38,914 bases of DNA from CAZIPZ01 sp964541075 (GTDB taxonomy: Bacteria; Acidobacteriota; Terriglobia; 20CM-2-55-15), in NCBI GenBank assembly GCA_964541075.1, contig CAZIPZ010000009.1:1-38914 (forward strand), read 5' to 3'. How positions within the stretch are numbered: position 1 is the first letter of the stretch; every line of letters starts with the position of its first letter. The translations under genes were made by a program, and so were the position numbers. The notes beneath the pieces are model-generated. The model ran no database searches, was not told where the DNA came from, and saw only the letters and a program-made list of their open reading frames with translations. Shown here one piece after another: positions 1 through 7,801 of this stretch.

Positions 1-252
1 AACTACCGAAAGAGTCCAAGCGGTCACATCCGCGCAGACTACTCTGAGGATTTTCAAGCAGGTTCCGTCCTGAGCATTCAGACTACGGAGATTCACCAGG
101 TTTCCAACCTTTCGGATTCGAGCGATCTGATTTCGATTCACTTCTATCTTCGTCCGTTGGAAAACAGCTTCGTGTACTCGGTCATGCAACCGACGTACGA
201 AACTTACGTTCGTCGATACACAAGGGTGTTCATGCACGCAGATGGAATCTGA
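1..252 (+). CDS. C-terminal part of an unrecognised protein (5' truncated by window edge)
   Basis: The first frame is open from the window edge to TGA at 250-252 and encodes the last 83 residues of a protein whose start lies outside. The fragment is rich in aromatic residues and beta-branched stretches (for example ISIHFYLRPLE and YETYVRRYTRVF) and has no transmembrane segment or cysteine. I do not recognise the family; a beta-rich domain of the PilZ kind would fit the look but nothing proves it. It points toward the flagellar cluster and ends at a strong hairpin, so it is convergent with the motA-motB operon. That it is coding rests on the uninterrupted frame, sensible composition and the terminator right after its stop. 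Confidence 0.55.
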   Translation, partial: NYRKSPSGHIRADYSEDFQAGSVLSIQTTEIHQVSNLSDSSDLISIHFYLRPLENSFVYSVMQPTYETYVRRYTRVFMHADGI

Positions 253-254
253 GG

Positions 255-320
255 GGGGAAATAAGCGACAGTGAGCAATTTCCTACCAGGAAATTGCTCG
301 CTGTCCGGTTATTTCTCCCT
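255..320. terminator. Long hairpin between convergent genes, probable bidirectional terminator
   Basis: An imperfect inverted repeat of about 30 bp per arm is centred on a 3-base loop at 285-287. The inner arms GTGAGCAATTTCCT and AGGAAATTGCTCGC pair almost perfectly, and the outer parts (GGGAAATAA and TTATTTCTCCC) extend the stem. It begins just after the stop of the plus-strand gene and touches the stop of the minus-strand zinc-ribbon gene at 320, as expected for a shared terminator of converging transcripts. Confidence 0.8.
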
Positions 321-454
321 CACTCGTCGTTGTGATCGGATTCGATTTTCAACCTGCGTTTACAGACTTCACAGATCCAATGATGCTTGCCGTCAATGAA
401 GGCGTGATAATGGATGCCAGTTCCGTCGTCTTCGGTGCAGAGGTCGCACTTCAT
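320..454 (-). CDS. Small zinc-ribbon protein, McsA/UvrB-N-terminus-like (44 aa)
   Basis: An ATG at 454 opens a 44-residue frame ending in TGA at 320-322, 16 bases after motB. The protein begins MKCDLC and contains a second CEVC pair near residue 32, so it has two CxxC knuckles separated by a His-rich segment ending HHWIC. The spacing and the central 'H-x-FIDGK' stretch resemble the N-terminal treble-clef/zinc-ribbon of McsA-type proteins (CxxC, then H-x3-IxxGK, then CxxC). Zinc binding is inferred from the cysteines. The ribosome binding site is weak, so it may depend on coupling to motB translation. Possible roles are a small regulator or adaptor of the stator operon; none can be assigned from sequence. 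Confidence 0.7.
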   Translation of the reverse strand: MKCDLCTEDDGTGIHYHAFIDGKHHWICEVCKRRLKIESDHNDE

Positions 455-470
455 TCGATCATCTTAGCAT

Positions 471-1283
471 TTAGTGGGAAGGGTCAGCCTGAGGTTCGAG
501 CTTCTGAGCGACGTTGCCAATCACAACGAGGTCGACTCGACGGTTGTAAGATCGGCCTTGGGCGTCGTCGTTGGATGCAACCGGCCGATACTCACCATAG
601 CCAACCGCGGAGAGCCTTTGCGGGGGAATCTGGTCGCGAGAAATCAAATGCTGCAAAACATTGGTCGCACGCGCCGTCGAAAGCTCCCAGTTGGAAGGGA
701 ACTGCGCGGTGTGAATAGGTGTATTGTCCGTGTGCCCTTCGACGCGAACATTGTAGGCCTGCGACAAAAGGGTTGCGGCAATGCGGTCGACGACTTCAAC
801 AGCTTTGGGCTGCATAAGAGCGGAGCCAGGATTGAAGAAACCTGCCTCGCCCAGGCTGATGGTCAGTCCTCGGGAGTCCTCCAGTATTCTGACACTGTGC
901 TCGGAAAGCTCGGCTTTTAACACCGTTTCGAGCTGTTTCTTTACTTCGCTCAGTTCGGCCGGAGCCTGGCCCGTCTTCTGTGCGGCCGCGACGATCTGCG
1001 CTGCGTCAAATGCGGTGGCGGTGCTGCCGATGACTCGCTTTGAATCCGTGCCGAATCCGCCTCCGTCAACGAGCGGCACCACCTTTGAACTGGGTGAAAA
1101 TACGGCTAATTCGTGAAAAGCCACTTGCACAGCGTTCGCAATCTGGCCCGCCTTCTTCTGGTCTGCGTTGGATGCGGCAAACATTACGACAAAGAACGCG
1201 AACAGAAGCGTAATGAAGTCCGCATACGACACCAGCCATCGCTCGTGATTCACATGTTCAGGATGTTTCTTTTTGCGAGCCAT
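471..1283 (-). CDS. motB: Flagellar stator protein MotB
   Basis: 270 residues, the usual MotB length. A short cytoplasmic N-terminus (KKKHPEH) is followed by one membrane helix starting SYADFITLLFAFF, where Asp22 is the ion-carrying residue of the stator channel. A periplasmic linker and a C-terminal OmpA/Pal-type peptidoglycan-binding domain follow, with GHTDNTP at 183-189, NWELSTARA at 198-206 and NRRVDLVV at 247-254. MotB anchors the MotA ring to the cell wall. Its start overlaps the motA stop by one base (TAATG), indicating coupled translation. The coupling ion cannot be read confidently; the YAD signature is closer to proton-type MotB than to PomB. Confidence 0.96.
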   Translation of the reverse strand: MARKKKHPEHVNHERWLVSYADFITLLFAFFVVMFAASNADQKKAGQIANAVQVAFHELAVFSPSSKVVPLVDGGGFGTDSKRVIGSTATAFDAAQIVAAAQKTGQAPAELSEVKKQLETVLKAELSEHSVRILEDSRGLTISLGEAGFFNPGSALMQPKAVEVVDRIAATLLSQAYNVRVEGHTDNTPIHTAQFPSNWELSTARATNVLQHLISRDQIPPQRLSAVGYGEYRPVASNDDAQGRSYNRRVDLVVIGNVAQKLEPQADPSH

Positions 1284-2086
1284 TAGGCGGCCTTTTCCTT
1301 TTTCTTTGGCGCAGAACCGGATGGCTCGCGCAGTTTCTGGTGCTTGTCTTCAAGGAAAGAGGTTAGTTTGACTTCGATCAAACGCGGGTTTTGTCCCTCG
1401 AGAATTCCCAGTGTGCCTTCCAGCATCATTTCTTTGATGATGATGTGTTTCCGATGTTTGAACTTCAGTTTTGCGGCTGCAGGCAGAAAGAAGATGTTGG
1501 CTGCCGCAACTCCATAGATGGTTGCGACAAAAGCCACGGCGATGCCATGCCCGACTTCTTCGATGTTGTCGAGATGCTGCATGACCTGGATAAGGCCCAA
1601 CACGGCGCCGATGATTCCAATGGTGGGCGCATACCCACCGGCAGCTTCGAAGATCTTCGAGGAATATTCCCCGCGCTCTTCCATGCATTGAAGCTCGACT
1701 TCCATGGTTTGACGAAGTTCCTTCGGCTCACTGCCGTCGACGGCCATCATGATGGCTTTCCTGAAAAATGGATCCGTAATCCCCGCGGCGTCCTTCTCAA
1801 GAGAAATGATTCCTTCGCGGCGCGCTTTATTGGTGAACTTGATGACCTCATCAATGACTTCATTGGGCTTGGTCTCTATTTCTTTAAAAACGTGAATCAA
1901 ATCCGCGACGGCCTGCTGAAAAACGGACATCGGAAATCCGATCATCGTCGCTCCGATCGTTCCGCCGAAAACGATGAACGCTGCGGTCGGCTGCAGAATT
2001 TGCAAGATAGACCCGCCTTCGAGCGCCTGTCCCAACAGAATCCCTATGAGGGCGACCGAAATACCGACGATTGTGCCTAGATCCAT
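1283..2086 (-). CDS. motA: Flagellar stator protein MotA
   Basis: 267 residues with the four membrane helices expected of MotA: about 4-21, 33-52, 152-171 and 182-204. The large cytoplasmic loop between helices 2 and 3 has charged residues (KARREG near 88-92, ELRQTMEVEL near 123-132) that in this family contact FliG. The proline-bearing helix 3 motif PTIGIIGAVLG starts at 154. The C-terminus is unusually lysine rich (KKKEK). MotA forms the ring that turns around MotB to drive the rotor. The start ATG has a GGAGG seven bases upstream, inside the end of flbD, which it overlaps by 10 bases. Confidence 0.97.
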   Translation of the reverse strand: MDLGTIVGISVALIGILLGQALEGGSILQILQPTAAFIVFGGTIGATMIGFPMSVFQQAVADLIHVFKEIETKPNEVIDEVIKFTNKARREGIISLEKDAAGITDPFFRKAIMMAVDGSEPKELRQTMEVELQCMEERGEYSSKIFEAAGGYAPTIGIIGAVLGLIQVMQHLDNIEEVGHGIAVAFVATIYGVAAANIFFLPAAAKLKFKHRKHIIIKEMMLEGTLGILEGQNPRLIEVKLTSFLEDKHQKLREPSGSAPKKKEKAA

Positions 2087-2286
2087 GCCGGCGCCTCCAT
2101 TCGGCGCTTATAGATCTCGCGCTTGTAATCAATGATTTTCTTCATAATGTCTTCACGGGTCTCATCAACGATGATCTTTTCACCGCTGGTAAGCGTCATC
2201 ACCGCGTGCGGCGTGAACTCGATTGTTTCGATCAAATCGCAGTTGACGACAATCTCCGCTTGATTGATTTTCCTGACGACAATCAC
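2077..2286 (-). CDS. flbD: FlbD/SwrD family small flagellar protein
   Basis: 69 residues, begun by GTG with GGAGGA about eight bases upstream. The sequence (MIVVRKINQAEIVVNCDLIETIE, then TPHAVMTLTSGEKIIV and a C-terminal helix with two KK/KR clusters) matches the small FlbD family typified by Bacillus subtilis SwrD. It is not the Caulobacter sigma54 activator that shares the name. SwrD is reported to raise flagellar motor power, and here the gene directly precedes and overlaps motA-motB, which agrees with a role at the stator. The usual length is about 65-75 residues, so it is complete. Confidence 0.88.
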   Translation of the reverse strand: MIVVRKINQAEIVVNCDLIETIEFTPHAVMTLTSGEKIIVDETREDIMKKIIDYKREIYKRRMEAPAWI

Positions 2287-2311
2287 GGCTCTCGTCCTCC
2301 GACTAAAATCG

Positions 2312-3019
2312 CTAAACGACCGCGCTTTTCAGGCGCTGGCTGCCAATCTCATCGGCAACTCCAATGAGATCCATCAGCGAAAAGTGAGGATGGACAAGCT
2401 TTTCCGCCAACTCCTGGGCGCGGAGATATTCGTGGCGTTCGTCGATGGTGAAACTTAAGTCATGGCGGGCGCAGTTAGAGGGGACAGGAAGGAAGGCACA
2501 GCGAAGAGCCTCAGGCGTTTCCTTAGCATAAAGAGTGACGTGTTCTCGCCATCTCGGCGTTTTCGCGACGGAATCGATCTTAAATAGAGCCTCCGCCGTG
2601 ATGGCTTCTCCTGTAACTCCGATGGGCAGCGCCATTTCGATTGCATAGTCCGCCTTGCCGGCGCTAAGTGCAGAGACGGTGCGATCGATACTCTCAGGGT
2701 CGGTGAAGGGATTGTCCGCGGTGACGCGAACCACAATTTCAGCGTTAAAGGCTTGTGCAGCGTCGACATACCTGCCGAGAACATCAACCTCGTCCCCGCG
2801 AAAGTATGACGCTCCGCAGCGTATGGCCTCTTCAATAACAATGTCGTCGCGAAGATGCGTGGTCGTCGCCACAACGATGCTATCAAGGTTTCGTGCGCTG
2901 GAAATTCGCTCGATGAGATAAGCCAGGACAGAACGCCGGCCCAGCGGCATCATAACTTTTCCAGGCAGCCGGTTCGAGCCCATACGGGCTTGAATGATTG
3001 CGACCGTCCTTCGTTTCAT
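2312..3019 (-). CDS. spsF: SpsF-like sugar-nucleotide cytidylyltransferase
   Basis: 235 residues when begun at the ATG at 3019, which overlaps the histidine kinase stop as ATGA. A longer open frame upstream runs through the kinase gene and lacks coding character. The N-terminus AIIQARMGSNRLPGK (8-21) is the nucleotide-binding loop of the SpsF/KdsB-like cytidylyltransferase group, followed by VVATTT, RVTADNPF and FTIDERHEY, which are typical of the SpsF branch. It is expected to activate a sugar acid or related sugar with CTP, here probably the product of the SpsE-like synthase at 5243-6289. The exact substrate is unknown. Last gene of the sugar block before flbD-motAB. Confidence 0.85.
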   Translation of the reverse strand: MKRRTVAIIQARMGSNRLPGKVMMPLGRRSVLAYLIERISSARNLDSIVVATTTHLRDDIVIEEAIRCGASYFRGDEVDVLGRYVDAAQAFNAEIVVRVTADNPFTDPESIDRTVSALSAGKADYAIEMALPIGVTGEAITAEALFKIDSVAKTPRWREHVTLYAKETPEALRCAFLPVPSNCARHDLSFTIDERHEYLRAQELAEKLVHPHFSLMDLIGVADEIGSQRLKSAVV

Positions 3020-4176
3020 GAAAACAGTCTTCGAACCGCCTTGGTCAATTCCTTCATCGTGAACGGCTTCGACAGGAAATGCGCACCGCAGGATTTTGCA
3101 AACTGGGCGGTGTCCTGGCGTGCAACATCCCCGGAAAGCAAAAGCACATGCATGTTCTGTTTGTTTGAGCGCACCCACTGCATGAGGTCTCGGCCGTCGA
3201 TTCCCGGCATGTGCAGGTCGCAAACAAGAATGTCGTAATCGTTCTTCTTCAGAAGTTCAATCGCCGGTGCTCCTTCATTGACCTGACTGGTTCGATAGCC
3301 GGACTGCTGCAGGATGCTTGCGACAAGCTCAGCGACATATTCTTCGTCGTCCACAATAAGGACCGAGCGACTGCCGATCATTGCGCGGCTATCGTCGGAA
3401 CCAGGGTCCCGCTCCGCGACCGGTTCAAAGGCCAGCACTGGGAGCTGGATCGTAAACGTCGCACCGCATGACTCGGCGCTCGACACCCACATGTCTCCGC
3501 CGCTTTCCCGGATCAGCTTGCGGGAAAGACTCAAACCCACGCCGTGTCCGTTCTGCTTGGTCGTAAAGAAAGGCTCGAAAATTCTTCGGATGTTGGCTTC
3601 GCAGATTCCAGGACCATTGTCAGAGACGCAGATTCGAACATTGTTCTGCATGACAGCAGTCGAAATGGAAATCCTGCCGGAGGATCGCGATGCTGAAATC
3701 GACTGGATGGCATTTGTTATCAGGTTCAGTGCAACCTGCGTAAGTTCTCCGGAGCGCGCAAGCACTCTGGGGGACTTCCGGGACAGACTCAGGTCGATGT
3801 CGATCTTATGCAGTCTGAGCTGGAATTCTGTCAGTTCCACCGTGCGGAGTATGGATTCGTTCACATCCACAACTTCGAGCTCGTTCCCACCGTTCCGCGC
3901 CAGGTTCAGAAGGTTTTGGACGATTCGAACGCTTCGCTGAGCTTCGGCATGTATTTTCTGAATGCGAGCGTCGCCGCTGCCCTGTTCACTAAGCAACAAT
4001 TCCGAAAAACCAAGAATCGTCGTCAGTGGATTGTTCAGTTCGTGAACGATACCGGCGAGAAGGTCTCCGGCTGCGGACATTTTGTCCGCATGGACCAGCT
4101 GCGCGCGGTAGCGCGCCAGCTCTTCAGCCAGAGCGCCTGGATACTCCACTGTTTGTGCTTGCACTTCTGACAACAT
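3016..4176 (-). CDS. Soluble hybrid histidine kinase (DHp-HATPase-receiver)
   Basis: 386 residues without membrane segments or a recognisable sensor domain. After a short N-terminal helix comes the DHp H-box HELNNPLTTILGF with phospho-acceptor His45. The ATPase domain follows with an N-box around Asn155, DNGPG at 186-190, a FEPFFTTK F-box at 200-207 and GHGVGL at 210-215. A C-terminal receiver domain (about 271-386) has Asp276/Asp277, phospho-acceptor Asp320 in CDLHMPG, and Lys370. The receiver is an attached phosphate acceptor, so an outside phosphotransferase or response regulator may complete a relay. The gene lies between the ATP-grasp and spsF genes and overlaps spsF by 4 bases. Its signal and target are unknown. 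Confidence 0.93.
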   Translation of the reverse strand: MLSEVQAQTVEYPGALAEELARYRAQLVHADKMSAAGDLLAGIVHELNNPLTTILGFSELLLSEQGSGDARIQKIHAEAQRSVRIVQNLLNLARNGGNELEVVDVNESILRTVELTEFQLRLHKIDIDLSLSRKSPRVLARSGELTQVALNLITNAIQSISASRSSGRISISTAVMQNNVRICVSDNGPGICEANIRRIFEPFFTTKQNGHGVGLSLSRKLIRESGGDMWVSSAESCGATFTIQLPVLAFEPVAERDPGSDDSRAMIGSRSVLIVDDEEYVAELVASILQQSGYRTSQVNEGAPAIELLKKNDYDILVCDLHMPGIDGRDLMQWVRSNKQNMHVLLLSGDVARQDTAQFAKSCGAHFLSKPFTMKELTKAVRRLFS

Positions 4177-4211
4177 GACACTTATTCCATCGGTGCAAAT
4201 GACTTCAGACT

Positions 4212-5246
4212 TTAGTTCACGTACGCCGACGCTGCGTGGGTTTTGGCAAGCATCCGCGGCTTATCGGTTGCGCGCATTTGGAGTTCGGACTCGTTGGCAA
4301 AAATGCTCTCCTCAAAACTCATCATTGCGAGCGCATCCTGAAATTTGCCGATTTGTGGACGAACGGTAACTCCGGAGGCCATTTGAACCAGCCACTGGGT
4401 AAAATCGGCGCCTGAGGCGATAGTCAGGGAAATGCCACCTGAGAAGCGCGGATTAACTTCAATCAGACTTGCTTCGTGGCCGTCCCATTTGCACTGAATG
4501 TTGGCGGGACCCACGATTTCCAGCTTCTCGGCAACTTCTTTCGCAAATGCGATCACTTCGGAGTTTTTACGCGTGACGCCCTTGTCGCTGACTCCTGCAC
4601 GAATGACAAGGCGCTCTCGCGGAACAATCGAGATAACACGCCCGCGGAAGTCCGACAGCACGTCCACGGTATACTCCGTTCCCTCGATTCGGTCTTGCAC
4701 GATGGCGTCCGGAACGTAGTCGAGAAAGAGTTTGAGTTGGCTTTCTTTGGTTACGGAGTAGACATTCACGCTGCCGCGACCGAACCGCGGCTTAACAAAG
4801 AGAGGGTATCGCAAAGTATTCAGTCGAACGTCTTCAGCCAGACGAGTCTCAGCGGTTCTGATGCCATGATCGCGGCAGAAGAGATAGGTGCGGTACTTGT
4901 CGTTGCAGATTTCGCTGGTCTTCTCTTTAGACACCGCCACGTGGATTCCGAGTTGATTGAATCTCGCAATGGCCCTGCCGAAGATCGGCAGTTCATCGTC
5001 GATCGTTGGAATGATGAGGTTGGCGCTTTCCGCGTCGCAAATACTTTCGATGATCGGAATGTAGTGCCGGTCGGTCGTTAGAGGCACGATGTAATGCTTG
5101 TGGCCGAAGTAAAGCGCTGGTGAAAGCGGATTGATATCCGTCGTAATGACGCGGCCGATACCAGACTTCTCCAGGGTATTGCGAAAAGCGCGGACAAGCT
5201 GAACGCGTCGGGAAGCCGCAGTGATGAGGACGTTTACTTTTTTCAT
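4212..5246 (-). CDS. ATP-grasp ligase, carbamoyl-phosphate-synthase-like
   Basis: 344 residues when begun at ATG 5246 (ATGA overlap with spsE); five extra codons upstream lie in spsE. An N-terminal Rossmann-like pre-ATP-grasp domain starts KKVNVLITAASRRVQ. The ATP-grasp fold follows with Lys152 in FVKPRFGRGS (glycine-rich loop), QDRIEGTEYTVDV near 184-196, GPANIQ at 246-251 and the metal-binding IEVNPRFSGG at 262-271. Such enzymes use ATP to activate a carboxylate as acyl phosphate and join it to an amine or thiol. In this setting an acyl or amino-acid decoration of the nonulosonic acid, or carboxylate modification, is likely; the substrate is not identifiable. It is embedded between spsE and the kinase, so a part in glycan synthesis is a strong contextual inference. 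Confidence 0.85.
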   Translation of the reverse strand: MKKVNVLITAASRRVQLVRAFRNTLEKSGIGRVITTDINPLSPALYFGHKHYIVPLTTDRHYIPIIESICDAESANLIIPTIDDELPIFGRAIARFNQLGIHVAVSKEKTSEICNDKYRTYLFCRDHGIRTAETRLAEDVRLNTLRYPLFVKPRFGRGSVNVYSVTKESQLKLFLDYVPDAIVQDRIEGTEYTVDVLSDFRGRVISIVPRERLVIRAGVSDKGVTRKNSEVIAFAKEVAEKLEIVGPANIQCKWDGHEASLIEVNPRFSGGISLTIASGADFTQWLVQMASGVTVRPQIGKFQDALAMMSFEESIFANESELQMRATDKPRMLAKTHAASAYVN

Positions 5247-6289
5247 CCCAACAACTCCCATTGAACGGGTGCGTTTGCTTCGATGTTCGTCACGGCATGC
5301 CTGCCGACGACGGAGTGCACGAATTCAGGAGAGATTCCGATCTCGGGTCGAACCGCGTAAAGCATGTCGGCATCGATGACCTCGCCGGGAGTGATGGCCC
5401 TTTTCGCATACAATGCTCGACGGGACGCGGTCTTGTTGCGGCTTTCCGCCTCCGTTGCAAACTTGCCGCGCTCGCCAAGCACCGTGCACACCGAACGCAG
5501 TTCTTCGATATGAAGCTTCAACTGTTTGGCATCCATCGATACCGCATGGTCCGGGGTCTCGCCTCTCGTATCGATCATGAAGTGACGTTCGATTACCTGA
5601 GCTCCCAAAGACGTCGCGACAATCGACCCCAGGCTTCCGACGCTATGGTCGGAAAACCCGACCGGTACACCGAACCGATCGCGCAGATATTGAACCGATT
5701 TGAGATTCAGTTCCTCGGACTTCGCCGGATAGGACGAAACGCAATGGAGAAGGATGATCTGATCGTTGGACTGAGTGTGCATCCAATCAATCGCTTTCTC
5801 GATTTCCTCCACTGTACTCATTCCCGTGGACATCAACACCGGCTTTCCTTTTTTGCTGACGTGCTCGATCAACGGCCGATGTGTGATATCCCCTGAGGCA
5901 AGTTTGAATGCGCTAACTCCGAGTTCGTCTAGAAAATCCGCGCTTTCCTCGTCAAAAGGCGTGGACAGGAAGGCGATGCCCAAGCGTTGCGCTTCCTTAT
6001 GAAGCGCGCGAAACGTGTCATAGGGCAATTCGAGCTTTTTAAACAGCTCCTGGAGGTTCGGCTGACTCTTCGTGTGCGAAAGAGAAGCCGGTTTCGACGA
6101 TGCCAGACGCTCCGCCTTGAAGGTTTGAAACTTCACAGCATCGGCGCCGGCCCACTTTGCGGCCCGCACCAGCGCAAGCGCTCTTTCCTTGGATCCACCG
6201 TGATTCAAACCGGCTTCCGCAATCACATAGATGCGGTTTGCATCGGTGCTCAGCAGGTCATATAAGTTTTGGTTTGGCATGTTCGCCAT
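5243..6289 (-). CDS. spsE: Nonulosonic acid synthase of the NeuB/LegI/SpsE type
   Basis: 348 residues, begun at ATG 6289 with a near-ideal AGGAGG five bases upstream. TIM-barrel NeuB domain: IAEAGLNHGG at 23-32, KFQTF at 53-57, STPFD at 109-113, KLASGD at 129-134, STGM at 154-157, HCVSSYPA at 182-189, GFSDHS at 211-216, ERHF at 234-237 and DHAVS at 247-251. The C-terminal SAF (antifreeze-like) domain is about 286-346. It condenses phosphoenolpyruvate with a six-carbon amino sugar to give a nine-carbon acid. The IAEAGxNH signature is of the NeuB/LegI/SpsE group rather than the IAELSANH of Campylobacter PseI, so a legionaminic- or sialic-type product is a little more likely than pseudaminic acid. 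It overlaps the preceding spsG by 40 bases in another frame. Confidence 0.93.
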   Translation of the reverse strand: MANMPNQNLYDLLSTDANRIYVIAEAGLNHGGSKERALALVRAAKWAGADAVKFQTFKAERLASSKPASLSHTKSQPNLQELFKKLELPYDTFRALHKEAQRLGIAFLSTPFDEESADFLDELGVSAFKLASGDITHRPLIEHVSKKGKPVLMSTGMSTVEEIEKAIDWMHTQSNDQIILLHCVSSYPAKSEELNLKSVQYLRDRFGVPVGFSDHSVGSLGSIVATSLGAQVIERHFMIDTRGETPDHAVSMDAKQLKLHIEELRSVCTVLGERGKFATEAESRNKTASRRALYAKRAITPGEVIDADMLYAVRPEIGISPEFVHSVVGRHAVTNIEANAPVQWELLG

Positions 6290-7224
6290 AATTGCCTCCT
6301 TACAATCTCAACAACTCGTGACAATCCTTTGCCATCGACAAGCATTTTGCCCGCCTGAGCCACGCGCTGGGCCAACAGGCGGTTATCAAGCATTTCTATT
6401 GCGTGCCGGAGCATTACGGCCGGCGAAATCTGTTCCATCAGGCCCGCGCTGACCACTGCGCCCAACTCATGAAAGGCGTCGGCAGTCCGGAGCTGCAGGC
6501 GGTCAAAAGCGACAGCCACCGTTGGCACGCCTGAGGCCAACAGTTCATACAGGGAAACACCGGAACCGGAAACAGCAAACCTACAGGTGGCCACGGCGTC
6601 GGCGTAGGCGCTGTCACTCGTGGGCGCCGAGCCGACAAATCCGCTGGTTGCAACGACGTTTAATCCGATTCGGTAGAACTGCTGAGAAAGCTGCTGCGCA
6701 AAGCGAGCGGTTGATCCTCCGCCGAATGTGATGAGGACATTGTCCGGGACTTCGTTTCTTCTTTGCACTGGCTCCCTGGTGATCATGTATTGAGGACCAA
6801 GGAAAAGCTTTTGGTCGTGGTGCTTCGGATACGGAAACAGCCTCATCACGCTCCCATCGATGACAATGTCGGAGCCGCACTGCGCCAAGCCTAGGTCGTG
6901 AATGCTGATGTGATACGCGTTCTGCTTTCGTATCTTTGCTGTTATTCCATGCGGCGCCCTCAGGTCCGTGATCACGAGCGGCGGAAAAGAGGTTTCGGGC
7001 TTCGAGTCACGAATCTCAAACGAGGGATCGCCGGTCGTGGCCAGAAACTCGGCGCAAGCGTCCGAGAGCGGATAGAAAATCACTCGAGCTTCAGACTTCA
7101 AAGCCTCCGCTAATCTCAGACAGCGTACGGCATGTCCGTATCCCATCGTCGCTCCTGCATCAACCACTATTCCGAGCGGAGCTTCATGGGGCCGTGTTAG
7201 CGGCTTGTCAGTTGATGTGGCCAC
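6250..7224 (-). CDS. spsG: SpsG/PseG-like UDP-sugar hydrolase (GT-B fold)
   Basis: 324 residues if begun at GTG 7224, preceded by GAGAGG at a good distance; a TTG at 7236 in frame is the alternative. Near the N-terminus GATMGYGHAVRC (about 24-35) is the PseG/SpsG signature, His31 matching the catalytic histidine of PseG. The C-terminal half has LITFGGGS and CRFAVSGSGVSLYELLASGVPTV-type motifs of the MurG/GT-B nucleotide-binding fold. In pseudaminate pathways PseG strips UDP from the amino sugar before condensation by the synthase, and the synthase gene follows directly here. The long 40-base overlap with spsE indicates strongly coupled expression. The substrate stereochemistry cannot be told. 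Confidence 0.85.
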   Translation of the reverse strand: MATSTDKPLTRPHEAPLGIVVDAGATMGYGHAVRCLRLAEALKSEARVIFYPLSDACAEFLATTGDPSFEIRDSKPETSFPPLVITDLRAPHGITAKIRKQNAYHISIHDLGLAQCGSDIVIDGSVMRLFPYPKHHDQKLFLGPQYMITREPVQRRNEVPDNVLITFGGGSTARFAQQLSQQFYRIGLNVVATSGFVGSAPTSDSAYADAVATCRFAVSGSGVSLYELLASGVPTVAVAFDRLQLRTADAFHELGAVVSAGLMEQISPAVMLRHAIEMLDNRLLAQRVAQAGKMLVDGKGLSRVVEIVRRQLWRTCQTKTYMTC

Positions 7225-7801
7225 GTGTCCTCTCAACCAGTCTTAGCCAGGATTCCAGGATCGGCGCAATTTCGTATTCGAGAACGTCACAAATGGACAC
7301 CCAGAATCGATTCTCCTGGGCCGATATCAATTGCGTGAGCGCGCGTTCAAGCGCTGCAGAAAATTCCTCGCGGGAAATTTCTGCATCGGGGGCCTCGTAC
7401 CACCCAAGGTCCTCCGAAAAAACCGTGTAGAAAACCCTTATGGAGTCCAGCAGGCTTGCCAGTAAGTTGTATGCTTGCTCTTCCTGTCGTTTCTCGAACA
7501 GAGCAACAACTTCCTGGCCGGTTGTCAAAGCGCCTGCCAGTGCGGTCTGCAGTTCCTGAAGGGACTCGCGCACAACACTGTCAAAATCTCCACTCTCGAT
7601 GTTGATTTTTCCGACAGTGGCGACGTCCTGCTCGCAAATCAACATGTTTCGATAGTTACTCTCCTCGTTCCCGTCCATAACAACTCGTGTGATGCACTGT
7701 CCTGCCTTCAAGTAGCCCGTTTCCAGCCAATCCAGCACGTCGCCCCATGTGGAAAGGTCCTGCGGAATCGCGATGGCTTTTTCGTTTAAGATCACTTCCA
7801 T
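7208..7801 (-). CDS. Unrecognised protein of the glycosylation operon (197 aa)
   Basis: A soluble acidic protein I do not recognise. Its first 60 residues (MEVILNEKAIAIPQDLSTWG, then an LDWLETGYLK helix and a RVVMDG strand) look like a small beta-grasp-style domain. The remainder, from about residue 72, is helical with regularly spaced leucines. There is no signal peptide, membrane helix or catalytic motif. Its ATG at 7801 overlaps the glycosyltransferase stop by 10 bases and its end overlaps the spsG start, so it is a fixed member of the operon between glycosyltransferase and sugar synthesis. Possible roles include a chaperone or adaptor that brings flagellin or secretion-bound substrates to the glycosyltransferases; this is only positional inference. 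Confidence 0.85.
   Translation of the reverse strand: MEVILNEKAIAIPQDLSTWGDVLDWLETGYLKAGQCITRVVMDGNEESNYRNMLICEQDVATVGKINIESGDFDSVVRESLQELQTALAGALTTGQEVVALFEKRQEEQAYNLLASLLDSIRVFYTVFSEDLGWYEAPDAEISREEFSAALERALTQLISAQENRFWVSICDVLEYEIAPILESWLRLVERTRGHIN

Noticed and set aside
1391..2080. Plus-strand open frame of 229 codons
   Set aside because: Shadow of motA on the opposite strand, where the membrane-protein signature is unambiguous.
3020..3223. Upstream extension of spsF to 303 residues
   Set aside because: The added part lies inside the histidine kinase receiver domain in another frame and lacks a ribosome site; the ATGA overlap at 3016-3019 marks the true start.
4187..4214. TAAAGTCT-N12-ACCGATGG before the hybrid kinase as a sigma28 promoter
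   Set aside because: The -10 match is weak (5 of 8) and the transcript would begin about four bases before the ATG; the TAAAG is also the ATP-grasp stop codon. Kept only as a weak possibility.
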